From: Acutalibacter muris
Lineage (GTDB): Bacteria; Bacillota; Clostridia; Oscillospirales; Acutalibacteraceae
Length of the DNA: 64,000 bases
NCBI RefSeq assembly: GCF_002201475.1
Contig: NZ_CP021422.1
Location: 3,658,001-3,722,000, forward strand
Direction of reading: 5' to 3'
Shown here: one piece after another, positions 52,612-60,261 of the stretch
Position numbering within the stretch: the stretch's first letter is position 1
Layout of the letters: every line of letters starts with the position of its first letter
Notes under the pieces: generated by a model
Database searches by the model: none
What the model saw: the letters and a program-made list of their open reading frames with translations, nothing else
Told to the model about the DNA's origin: nothing
Translations under genes and position numbers: made by a program

Positions 52612-54324
52612 TTATTTGTTGTAGCCCAGCTCCGTGACCCAATCCACAATTTCCTGCCGCGCGTCCTGGATACTGTTGCGGGAGATGGATTTTCCGTTCT
52701 GGCTGACCGTGGCGTCAGGCTCCAGCCCGGCAATGGTGCTTACTGTGCTGGAAAAGCCGCTGCCGCCGTGGGTGTTAAAGGGGATGATGGTCTTGCCGCT
52801 GAAATCGTTCTGCTCGAAGAAGCTATACATGATCATGGGCATATCTCCCCACCAGTTGGGGTAGCCCACAAAAACCACATCGTAATCCTCCAGGTTCTGT
52901 ACGTTGGCTTTCAGCGCGGGACGGAAGCTCTGCGCTTGCTCCTCCCGGGCCTGAGCCACCAGTGTGGTATGGTCGGTGGGGTAGGGCGTTTCCGGCTCAA
53001 TGCGGAAGATATCCGCGCCTGTGCTCTCTTGGATCACATAGGCCATGTACTGGGTGTTGCCCAGCACCTCGCCGTTGATGACAACGGTGCTGTTGGCTTC
53101 TTCGGTAGTCATGTTGTCAGGGTTGGTGGTCTCAGGCATGGAAAAGTAAGTAACAAGAATTTTCTGTTCCTGGGGTTCGGGGTCAGGGGTCACAGCGGGC
53201 GCTTTGAGGTCAAGTCCCGCGGCCCAGCTCCTCACGGTGGACTCGCTGGCCCCGCTCTGGAACCGCTGGCCCTCCTGCCAATCGCCGGTGCCTGCCATTT
53301 CCGCCAGCAGGGTACCGCTCTGCCCCATACCGGAGCTTGTTGACGTGCAGAACGGAATGACGGTCTTGCCGGTGAAATCGTTGTTCTTTACAAAATTGTT
53401 GACCGGCCAAGCGGCAATCCCCCACCAAATCGGGTAGCCGATGATAACATTGTCGTACTGCTCCCAATTCTCCACGGTGTCGGCTGCCAGGGCGATATCC
53501 CGCAGGCTCTCGTCCTCATGCTCACGGTTCACCCGGCTGCCGGGGGTAGTCCAGTTCAGGTCGGCAGAGGTATAGGGGTTGACAGGGGTAAGTTCAAAAA
53601 TATCCGCGTCCAGCTCGTCGGCAATGGTATTTGCCACACGCTCGGTATTATTGCTGGCGGAGAAGTAGACCACCAGCGTGTTGCTTCCGGAGGGTGTGGG
53701 CGGTGTAGGCGGCGTGGGTTCCTCCCCTTCCTTGTACTGGGCATAGTTCATGATCATCGTGGCAATCTCAGCGCGGGTAGCGTTGCTCCTGGGGTCAAAG
53801 CGGTTGTTGCCCTTGCCGCTGATGATGCCGTTGGCCCTGGCCCAATCCACCGCCGTGCTTGCGTAGCTGGCGATGCTGGATTCGTCCGCAAAATCCTGCG
53901 CGCTTGCGGCGGGGCTGCCCTCATAGCGCCACAAAACCGCTGCCACGTCCTGCCGGGTAATGCTGTCGTTTACCCCAAACCGTCCGTCGCCATAGCCGCT
54001 GACTACGTTATTCTGCGCCGCCCAGTTTGCGGCGGTGGTGTAGTAATCCTGGCGGACATCGGTGAAATTCGCGCTGCCACTGACCGTTGGCGAACCGGCA
54101 TAGCGGTACAGAATGGTCACCAGCATGGCGCGGGTGGTGTTGGTGTCGGGGGAGAAACGGTTATTGCCTGTGCCGCTCATCAGGCCGTGGCTCTGGACAT
54201 AGCTGACAGCGTTTGCGTACCAGGCATTGTCCGCCACGTCGGTAAAGCCTCCGGCGGCAAAGGCCGGGACTGCCAGGCTCAGCATAAGTATGAATGCTAA
54301 CAAAAGGGAAATTGCTTTTTTTAT
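52612..54324 (-). CDS. SLH-anchored double-flavodoxin protein, apparent AUA start
   Basis: 570 residues. Signal peptide (KKAISLLLAFILMLSLAVPAFAA), three SLH modules (about 25-200: GGFTDVADNAWYANAVSYV, NFTDVRQDYYTTAANWAA, DFADESSIASYASTAVDWA), a PTPPTPP linker, flavodoxin domain 1 (NTLVVYFSASNNTERVANTIA), and flavodoxin domain 2 (KILVTYFSMPETTNPDNM). The codon that aligns with the expected Met is ATA, 5 nt after AAGGAAAGGAAAG; no ATG, GTG or TTG lies between promoter and signal. Either a rare start or a point mutation. First gene of the eight-gene operon, wall-bound and extracellular. Confidence 0.88.
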   Translation of the reverse strand: MKKAISLLLAFILMLSLAVPAFAAGGFTDVADNAWYANAVSYVQSHGLMSGTGNNRFSPDTNTTRAMLVTILYRYAGSPTVSGSANFTDVRQDYYTTAANWAAQNNVVSGYGDGRFGVNDSITRQDVAAVLWRYEGSPAASAQDFADESSIASYASTAVDWARANGIISGKGNNRFDPRSNATRAEIATMIMNYAQYKEGEEPTPPTPPTPSGSNTLVVYFSASNNTERVANTIADELDADIFELTPVNPYTSADLNWTTPGSRVNREHEDESLRDIALAADTVENWEQYDNVIIGYPIWWGIAAWPVNNFVKNNDFTGKTVIPFCTSTSSGMGQSGTLLAEMAGTGDWQEGQRFQSGASESTVRSWAAGLDLKAPAVTPDPEPQEQKILVTYFSMPETTNPDNMTTEEANSTVVINGEVLGNTQYMAYVIQESTGADIFRIEPETPYPTDHTTLVAQAREEQAQSFRPALKANVQNLEDYDVVFVGYPNWWGDMPMIMYSFFEQNDFSGKTIIPFNTHGGSGFSSTVSTIAGLEPDATVSQNGKSISRNSIQDARQEIVDWVTELGYNK

Positions 54325-54357
54325 GTTTTTCTTTCCTTTCCTTGGGTTTGTGGGTCT

Positions 54358-54426
54358 ATTATAAACCTTGGTTTTGGCGTTGAGAAGTTCCGATTGGTTA
54401 TAGGGTGTATACCTTTGGATTATAAC
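54358..54426 (-). promoter_or_regulatory. LysR-type site 3 and promoter of the eight-gene redox operon
   Basis: GTGTATACC-TTTG-GATTATAAC (54405-54426), then on the minus strand TTCTCA (54381-54386), 17 bp, TATAAT (54358-54363). The centre lies at about -65. It also sits at about -61 of the divergent CPBP promoter. Confidence 0.8.
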
Positions 54427-54441
54427 TGGATGTAGGAAATG

Positions 54442-54470
54442 TTGCGTTTTTTGAGAGGTTGTGCTATACT
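54442..54470 (+). promoter_or_regulatory. Promoter of the CPBP protease gene
   Basis: TTGCGT (54442-54447), 17 bp, TATACT (54465-54470). Confidence 0.6.
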
Positions 54471-54536
54471 GGCCGTGGATAGCACTTGGCAAATCGGGAT
54501 TTCTGCAAGATTTTCGCACTGCAAGGAGAAATTGTG

Positions 54537-55280
54537 ATGGTGAGATACACAAATAAATTGAGACTCACGTTATGGGTTTCCGTCGTATATGTTTTATCGT
54601 TTATATGCTATGTGCCTACATTGCTAAAACAGAACGGAATTATCATGCCCAATGGACTATTGTACTTAAAATACTTATATGTGTGTATTCCCGCTATGGC
54701 TACTATTTTTCTGCTGATTTGCGAGCAGAACGTCAAGGGATACTTTACGCGAATGTTTTCAGGGAAAATAACAGTCAAATATATTTTAATAGAGCTTATA
54801 TGTATGGTTGCAGGTATATTTGATTGTTATTTCTATTCGTTCATAGTGAAAACTGACGTATTTAAAAATACATATTTGACAGGAATATCACTAATAACAA
54901 ACTGTATATATCTGCTAATAACCGCGTTTGTTGAAGAAATAGCATGGAGAGGATTTTTGCTAGAACGCCTTCCTTTTAAGAAAAGCAAAAGTGTTCTTTT
55001 TGTCGGTGCCGTTTGGGCAGTGTGGCATATACCAATGTGGATAATCAGAAATTCATTGGGCATGGAACAAATTGTTTATCTTTGTATATGGACATTACTT
55101 GTTTCCGTTGTTTTGGGAATAACCTATTATCAATGCAGAAATATACTGCTTATTGCCATTTTGCACGCAACTTTTAATATCTGTTATTTAGCGCCAACAC
55201 AATATAACATTGTTGTATTAGCGATCATAATTCTTGTTGGTATTCTATTGTATAAAAGATCAGGCGAAAATTCAGCTTGA
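54537..55280 (+). CDS. CPBP family intramembrane metalloprotease
   Basis: 247 residues, about seven membrane segments. Motif 1 EEIAWRGFLLERL (residues about 140-152), motif 2 AVWHIPMW with the metal His and motif 3 HATFN form the CPBP/Abi active site. Members process or protect against peptides (for instance bacteriocin immunity). The gene is markedly AT-rich compared with its neighbours and faces the other way, suggesting separate acquisition. AAGGAG 8 nt before ATG. Confidence 0.88.
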   Translation: MVRYTNKLRLTLWVSVVYVLSFICYVPTLLKQNGIIMPNGLLYLKYLYVCIPAMATIFLLICEQNVKGYFTRMFSGKITVKYILIELICMVAGIFDCYFYSFIVKTDVFKNTYLTGISLITNCIYLLITAFVEEIAWRGFLLERLPFKKSKSVLFVGAVWAVWHIPMWIIRNSLGMEQIVYLCIWTLLVSVVLGITYYQCRNILLIAILHATFNICYLAPTQYNIVVLAIIILVGILLYKRSGENSA

Positions 55281-55331
55281 TAAATTAGATTTTGCTTGGT
55301 CGTGGTTCTTCCGAACAGCCCACCGTAAGAA

Positions 55332-55361
55332 ACGAGACTCCCCAGGAAGTCTCGTCTTTTG
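55332..55361 (+). terminator. Terminator after the CPBP gene
   Basis: ACGAGACT/AGTCTCGT stem with TCTTTT, also near the 3' end of the convergent lysR gene. Confidence 0.8.
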
Positions 55362-55382
55362 TATCAGCATAAATATTTGAAA

Positions 55383-56285
55383 TTATAGCTGGTTTCCCGC
55401 AATCGCCGTCCGCACGGCCTTCAAAAACTTTTTTACCGTCCGGGAAGGCTCCGGCGAATGCAGCAGGCCATAGGGAATGGAGTGGTCCCACTCCACCGGG
55501 ATCACCTTCAGCAGCGGGTGGACGTTTGCCCAGGGGGGCACCACCAGCAGCAGGTCGCTGCCGTTTTCGCAGCGGTTGAACACGTCCATGCGGTACAGGT
55601 CGAAGTCCACGATGTTCACCTGCGGGTGCTCCTGCCAGAGCTCATCCCGCAGCTCGTCCACGTAATTGCTCCAGTTGCGGTGCATCATCAGCAGGTTTTC
55701 CCCATACAAGTCCTGCACAGCGAGTTTGGTTTTTGCCGCCAACGGATGGTAGATGGACACCGCCACGCACAGCGGCTCCCGCGACATTTCAAATCCCGCA
55801 CAGCGCCGCAGGTTCAGCATGGTTTCATCGAACACCCCGGCTACCACGTCGATGTCCCGGCCCAGGTTGGCCAGGATCTCCCTGGCGTTTTCCGGGGAGT
55901 TTTCAAAGGGCACCATCTGGAACTTGATCTCCGGGCACTGCTCATGGATGGCGGGCCACAACTCCATCAGGGCCTGGGCCGGGGTCATGGGCGAGGTGCC
56001 GATGCGCACGATATCCGTGTCCCCCTGCATGGCGTTTTTGGCCCGGCTGACGGAGTCTTTGCAGTATTGGATGATATATTTTGCGTCTTTATACAGCGAC
56101 ACCCCGGCCTTTGTAAGCGTGAGGCCCCGATGGGTGCGTTCAAACAGCTTTACACCCAGCGCATCCTCCAGGAGGTTTATCTGCTTGATGACCGCCGTGG
56201 GCGTGATGAACATCTGCTCCGCCGCCTTGCTGAAGCTGCCCGCGTCCGCCGCCGTCAGGAAGGTGTCCAGTTGGGGATTATACAT
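55383..56285 (-). CDS. LysR family transcriptional regulator
   Basis: 300 residues. The N-terminal winged helix is canonical (LDTFLTAADAGSFSKAAEQMFITPTAVIKQINLLEDALGVKLFERTHRGLTLTKAG); the rest is the two-lobed substrate-binding domain (VRIGTSPMTPAQALMELWPAI...). No clear ribosome site, but it starts 3 nt after the NTF2-like stop, so translation is probably coupled. The five palindromes around it, one of them in its own operon promoter, make it the likely regulator of the redox cluster. Confidence 0.92.
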   Translation of the reverse strand: MYNPQLDTFLTAADAGSFSKAAEQMFITPTAVIKQINLLEDALGVKLFERTHRGLTLTKAGVSLYKDAKYIIQYCKDSVSRAKNAMQGDTDIVRIGTSPMTPAQALMELWPAIHEQCPEIKFQMVPFENSPENAREILANLGRDIDVVAGVFDETMLNLRRCAGFEMSREPLCVAVSIYHPLAAKTKLAVQDLYGENLLMMHRNWSNYVDELRDELWQEHPQVNIVDFDLYRMDVFNRCENGSDLLLVVPPWANVHPLLKVIPVEWDHSIPYGLLHSPEPSRTVKKFLKAVRTAIAGNQL

Positions 56286-56288
56286 ATT

Positions 56289-56651
56289 TTAATAGACCAA
56301 AGCGGTGAAGGAGAACTGCACCAGCTTCCATTCATTCTCCCGTTGGACATACACTTCGGTAACGGCAAAGTGGTGGGTGGTGGGCTTGCCGCCCAGCAGC
56401 AGGCCGTAGTTGCAGTCAGTGATGACGATGGCGGTATCGCCCCAGAGCTTTGCCTCCTGCTTGTTGAGGAGGATTTCCGTGGGCTTGAATACCCCATCGA
56501 AAAAGGCCTTCATCTCTTCCTCCATGCCGCAGGTCACACCGATATGCACGAACATACACCCTGGGTCGGCAATGGATTCCATGCCGGTAACGTCGGCCTG
56601 TTCCAGATACTTCCAGAATTTTTTGGATACTTCTATAATCTTTTCTTCCAT
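56289..56651 (-). CDS. NTF2/SnoaL-like small protein
   Basis: 120 residues: SKKFWKYLEQADVTGMESIADPGCMFVHIG, GVFKPTEILLNKQEAKLWGDTAIVITDCNYGLLLGG and TEVYVQRENEWKLVQFSFTALVY make the cone-shaped NTF2-like fold. Members are small-molecule isomerases, dehydratases or binding proteins. AAAGGAGCATCC precedes ATG. First gene of the lysR operon; could bind the regulon inducer (speculation). Confidence 0.8.
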   Translation of the reverse strand: MEEKIIEVSKKFWKYLEQADVTGMESIADPGCMFVHIGVTCGMEEEMKAFFDGVFKPTEILLNKQEAKLWGDTAIVITDCNYGLLLGGKPTTHHFAVTEVYVQRENEWKLVQFSFTALVY

Positions 56652-56682
56652 TTCGGATGCTCCTTTATATATAATTCGGTTA

Positions 56683-56732
56683 GTATATACCTGTAAGTAT
56701 ACACTGAATAGACTCATTTAGCAAGAGTTTTT
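56683..56732 (-). promoter_or_regulatory. LysR-type site 5 overlapping the lysR operon promoter
   Basis: GTATATACC-TGTA-AGTATACAC (56683-56704). The minus-strand promoter is TTGCTA, 17 bp, TATACT, and the TATACT lies inside the palindrome. This is the position of a repressor, fitting negative autoregulation. Confidence 0.75.
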
Positions 56733-57697
56733 TAAGGTACCTGTCTTTCCCAAAAATCTGCAGCCCGGTTAAGCCACCCCTCTGCCACTGTTCCGGTGCC
56801 CAACCCGAACCCATGGGGCAGTCCCTGGAACACTTCGATCTCCGCGTCCGTATCGCTCTGTTTGATCCGCTGGATACGCCGCTCCATAGTGCTGTAGCTG
56901 GCGATCCAGTCGTTGGTGCCCACACAGGCGTAAGTGGGCGGCTCCGTGCCCAGCACCTCCGAATGGCCCGTGTACTGCATAATGACCGCGCCCGGCTGGG
57001 GGTACTCTCTTTCGCCGAAAGCCGCCGTACCGTAGGAGCCAAGATATGCTGCCATCCGCGCCCCCGCCGAGCCGCCCCAAAGGGAGTAGCCCTCCACGTC
57101 AACCTCCAGCTCGTCCGCATGGTCGTGGATATAGGCAATAGCCCTGGCTAAATCCTCGCAGGCGGTCTGTGCGCCGGGACGGTAAATAAGCGCGAAGGCA
57201 TTGTATCCCTTTTTGCTCAACTCCAGCGCATGGGGGAAGCTGTCGTGCATGGCCCCCACATAGGCGAACCCGCCGCCCGCGTTGCAGACAGCGAATTTGG
57301 CCCCAGGCTCTCCCCTGAAGAAGAACAGGCCGGTATCTTCTTTGGAGGCGGCGGCTTTTTCCTCGTCTGTGTAAATGTCGTAGAAAACCGGATTGCCCAC
57401 CGCTGCCTGTTCTTTCAGGTAGTTGCAGATTTCCACTGTCTTGTCCGGGTCGATGTAGTTGTACCAGGTCAGACTCAGACCGCCCAGCGTATCTCCGCTG
57501 AAATAACCGGAATCAACGGGGAAGATGAGCCGCCCGTAATCCCCAAAGGCAGGGTTGCCGGTGACTTCTTCGATTCGGGTATTCACAGTGTATGGCTCGG
57601 TAACGGGCACCTCGCTCCCTCCTTCCAATGCCCCGCTGCCACAGGCAATCAGGGCGGCTATCCCGGCAGAGATCAGGGAAAATACGGTTTGATTCAT
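56732..57697 (-). CDS. Alpha/beta hydrolase lipoprotein
   Basis: 321 residues from the ATG at 57697 (TGAGGTGG upstream). Lipobox-like LIAC at about Cys 19. The hydrolase fold has FAVCNAGGGFAYVGAMHDSFPHA (oxyanion region), GYSLWGGSAGARMAAYLG with the GGSAG nucleophile elbow, and an acid/His end (GTNDWIASYSTMERR ... GLPHGFGLG). An exported esterase or lipase-like enzyme. 10 nt downstream of the reductase pseudogene. Confidence 0.87.
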   Translation of the reverse strand: MNQTVFSLISAGIAALIACGSGALEGGSEVPVTEPYTVNTRIEEVTGNPAFGDYGRLIFPVDSGYFSGDTLGGLSLTWYNYIDPDKTVEICNYLKEQAAVGNPVFYDIYTDEEKAAASKEDTGLFFFRGEPGAKFAVCNAGGGFAYVGAMHDSFPHALELSKKGYNAFALIYRPGAQTACEDLARAIAYIHDHADELEVDVEGYSLWGGSAGARMAAYLGSYGTAAFGEREYPQPGAVIMQYTGHSEVLGTEPPTYACVGTNDWIASYSTMERRIQRIKQSDTDAEIEVFQGLPHGFGLGTGTVAEGWLNRAADFWERQVP

Positions 57698-57707
57698 AGT
57701 GCCCACC

Positions 57708-58522
57708 TCAACACCCAAAAACTGCCGCCGCGCGGGCCATATTACCCATGGCGTCGATCCCAAAGGGACACCGCTTGGTACAGGAGCCGCACCGGATACA
57801 GTCGCCGCCGTGGGTGGCCAGAGCCGTGTATTGGCTGCGGATCTCATCTGTCAAACCTTTTTCTGCCAAATCTGCCAGCTTTGTCACCTGGGCGATGTCA
57901 ATGCTCTTGGGACATGGCTGGCAGTGGTTGCAGTACATACACTGGCCGTGGAACTTTCCCGCGAGGCTTTCGCTTATAATGCTCAGATCCTTTTCTTCTT
58001 CTGTGGCGGTCAGCCATGCCAGGGATTGGTTCAATTCGTCTACGCTGGCAAAGCCCGGTACCGGACAGGCCACCGCGGGAAAGGACAGCGCATACTGGAC
58101 ACACTGTACCGGGGTCAGCTCCAGCAGCCCACTGATAGGGCCTTTGCTGCCTTTGAGAATATTCCCCGCCGCAAAAGGCTTCATGGCAACGATGGGGATC
58201 CCCCGTTTCTCACATTCCGCATACAACTCCTGCTTGGTGGGATAGGCGGCTTTTTCCTCATCGCTCAATTCTGCAACTGCGCAGCCTTTCATGCGGGCGT
58301 CGGCGGAATCCTGGGGCAGAAGGTTGAACAGCGGGTTTACCAGGAACATCAGTACCTCGATTTTCCCGCTTTTCACCGCTTCCAGGGCTATTTTCGTGTT
58401 GTGGCTGCTGATACCGATAAAGCCTGCCCTGCCAGCGTTTTTCAGCTCTTTGGCATAGGCGTACATCCAGCCGTTCAGGATCTCGTCTTTAAGCCTGTAT
58501 TGCCAAAATCTCTGTATATCAT
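57708..58522 (-). pseudogene. 4Fe-4S aldo/keto reductase with internal deletion and frameshift
   Basis: The ATG at 58522 (AAGGAAG upstream) starts MIYRDFGNTGLK, the usual N-terminus, but at ~58486 the reading jumps out of frame to DEILNGWMYAYAKELKNAGRAGFIGISSHNTK, the middle of the protein. About 120 codons, including the Asp/Tyr/Lys sites, are missing. The C-terminal half is intact: CMYCNHCQPCPKSIDI and CIRCGSCTKRCPFGI are two 4Fe-4S motifs. Promoter site 4 precedes it. Confidence 0.88.
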
Positions 58523-58552
58523 GTTGATGCTTCCTTTGATAGTTTCCATTCC

Positions 58553-58621
58553 ATTATAAAGGCTGTGCGGGGAGTTGAGAAGTTCCGATTGGTTATATAG
58601 TGTGAACCTTTGGGTTATATC
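58553..58621 (-). promoter_or_regulatory. LysR-type site 4 and promoter (4Fe-4S AKR-hydrolase operon)
   Basis: GTGTGAACC-TTTG-GGTTATATC (58600-58621), then TTCTCA (58576-58581), 17 bp, TATAAT (58553-58558) on the minus strand. Same spacing as sites 2 and 3. Confidence 0.8.
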
Positions 58622-58663
58622 TAAACGCACCCGCCCATCTGAGCAGGTGCGTCCTTTTGCCTT

Positions 58664-59320
58664 TTACTTTTGCTCCTTCAGCCTCCGTGCGGCCTCGTCC
58701 CTCTGACGGCACATCTCCGCCCAGCTGGGGGTCTTGGAGAGGATATCCGCCAGCTCCTCCAAAGCGCCGGGAATGTCGATGTTCTGAGGGCAGATGGAGG
58801 CGCAGGCTCCACACTTCACACAGGCGGCGGGGCGCTTGTCCTCCGGGAGGGCGTCAAACTGCATGGCAACTGTCATGCCGCCGCCGGAGAATTTTACGTC
58901 GTTATAGGCGTGGATAAGCATGGGGATATCCAGCCCCTGGGGGCAGCCGTCGCAGCAGTAGCGGCACTTTGTACATGGCAGGGCGTTCTTCAGATTGTCA
59001 GCCAGCTCCATCAGCAGGGCGGTCTCCTGCTGGGTCTGAGGTTCGCCGGAGGAGAAGGTTTTCACGTTGTCCATCATCTGCTCCATGCTGCTCATGCCGG
59101 AAAGCACCATCTTCACGTTGGGCAGGGTTTGCAGCCAGCGGAAGGCCCAGGCAGCGGCGCTGTCCTCCGGGCGCAGGGTATGGAGCTTTGCGGTGTCCTC
59201 CTCCGAGAGGGCCGCCAGCCTGCCGCCCCGCACCGGCTCCACGACCCATACGGGGATATTCCGCTGGGTGAGCAGCTCGTACTTGGCCTTTGCGTCTTGC
59301 AGCGTCCAGTCCAGGTAACA
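58664..59320 (-). pseudogene. 4Fe-4S aldo/keto reductase, C-terminal fragment
   Basis: Recognisable from YLDWTLQDAKAKYELLTQRNIPVWVVEPVRGGRLA to the end: SSMEQMMDNVKTF, CTKCRYCCDGCPQGLDIPML and CVKCGACASICPQNIDI (two 4Fe-4S motifs). The catalytic N-terminal half is absent; upstream DNA is a SLOG-family fragment. A reading frame continues to 59470 but that part is not homologous. Confidence 0.85.
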
Positions 59321-59382
59321 CGGTTGATCTCCTTTTGGGGCAAATCCCTGTGTCCTGTAACACAACAAGTCTTTTTCTGCAT
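59321..59382 (-). pseudogene. SLOG-family (DUF1273-like) protein, N-terminal stub
   Basis: GGAGGAAAGACAG-ATG then QKKTCCVTGHRDLPQKEINR, the typical KTCCxTGHR start of small SLOG nucleotide-binding proteins (about 170 residues). It is cut after about 20 residues where the reductase fragment begins. Confidence 0.7.
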
Positions 59383-59633
59383 CTGTCTTTCCTCCGTTTG
59401 ATATTGATCGTTCGGCTACTGCCTGCCGTATAGTGTGGTTCTGTACCAACATACCCGGCCACCGCTCCAACGGTCAAGGATGTCGCAGGATAGCGCCTTG
59501 AAATAGATAAAACCTTTCACATATGCCAATAATAGTAGATATAATTTAGCAAGTCAATGATAATACCCTTTTTCAATTTGTGAATATATCAATTGCATAA
59601 GGTACAATCTAATACAAGGCGGAGGTGAGGGCG

Positions 59634-59948
59634 ATGTATGAAGATTTTCTCCCGGAGCGGCTGGCAAGACTGAGGACACAAAAGGGCGTATCTGCCCGCG
59701 ATATGTCCCTGTCGCTGGGACAGGCGAACAACTATATCAACAACATCGAAAACAAGAAGTCCCTGCTCTCCATGCAGGCTTTCTTCTACATCTGCGAGTA
59801 TTTGGATGTGACGCCCCAGGGATTTTTTGATGAGGGGAACGCCCACCCGGAAGCACTCCAGGCATTTATTACGGAGGCAAAAAAGCTGGACTCCGAATCG
59901 CTGGAATACATCCTCGGTATCATGAAAAAGCTGAATAATACAAAATGA
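59634..59948 (+). CDS. XRE family transcriptional regulator
   Basis: 104 residues from the ATG at 59634 (GGAGGTGAGG upstream). RLARLRTQKGVSARDMSLSLGQANNYINNIENKKSLLSMQAFFYICEYLDVTPQGFF is a Cro/CI HTH (about 8-65); the tail ESLEYILGIMKKL is helical. Stand-alone regulator, target unknown. The 160 bp upstream hold no gene. Confidence 0.88.
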   Translation: MYEDFLPERLARLRTQKGVSARDMSLSLGQANNYINNIENKKSLLSMQAFFYICEYLDVTPQGFFDEGNAHPEALQAFITEAKKLDSESLEYILGIMKKLNNTK

Positions 59949-59978
59949 AGCGGCCAAGCGACTGGCCGCTTCATTTTG
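59948..59978 (+). terminator. Terminator after the XRE gene
   Basis: AAGCGGCCA/TGGCCGCTT stem followed by CATTTTG. Confidence 0.7.
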
Positions 59979-60056
59979 TATTGTGCCCGGTGATAATCAG
60001 GATATGTCCTGCTCCTATACTGGTGATAATCCAAGAAATATCCAAGGAATTACAAA

Positions 60057-60206
60057 CGGGCATAGCCTGCAGGTGGCAGCTTTGCCCGTTAATTATGCTC
60101 CTGTGCTACAACATGGAGGTTGAACAGACATCCATGTTACATAGCGTAGTGATCTGGAAAAGGACTTACTTTTTGGGAAGTACCTACCGAAAAAGTGCAA
60201 TCTTGC
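60057..60206. repeat. Ghost copy of the HxlR terminator, 3' end and promoter region
   Basis: CGGGCA/TGCCCG hairpin, then GTGCTACAACATGGAG (compare GCGCTACAACATGGAG at 61348), then GGAAAAGGACTTAC...AGTGCAATCTTGC, nearly identical to 61730-61780. Thus the flanks of the HxlR gene at 61338-61688 are both here, but about 340 bp of coding DNA is missing. No gene in this stretch. Confidence 0.75.
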
Positions 60207-60261
60207 TCTCATTTTTATAGGATGGTATCTTTATTGTGATTACAAAGAAAGGATGCCTCAT

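Noticed and set aside
55458..56696. 412-residue plus-strand frame opposite lysR
   Set aside because: Antisense of a canonical LysR gene; His/Val/Leu-rich shadow composition.
58516..58530. Separate small gene starting MIYRDFGNTG
   Set aside because: It is the N-terminal remnant of the deleted aldo/keto reductase, not an independent gene.
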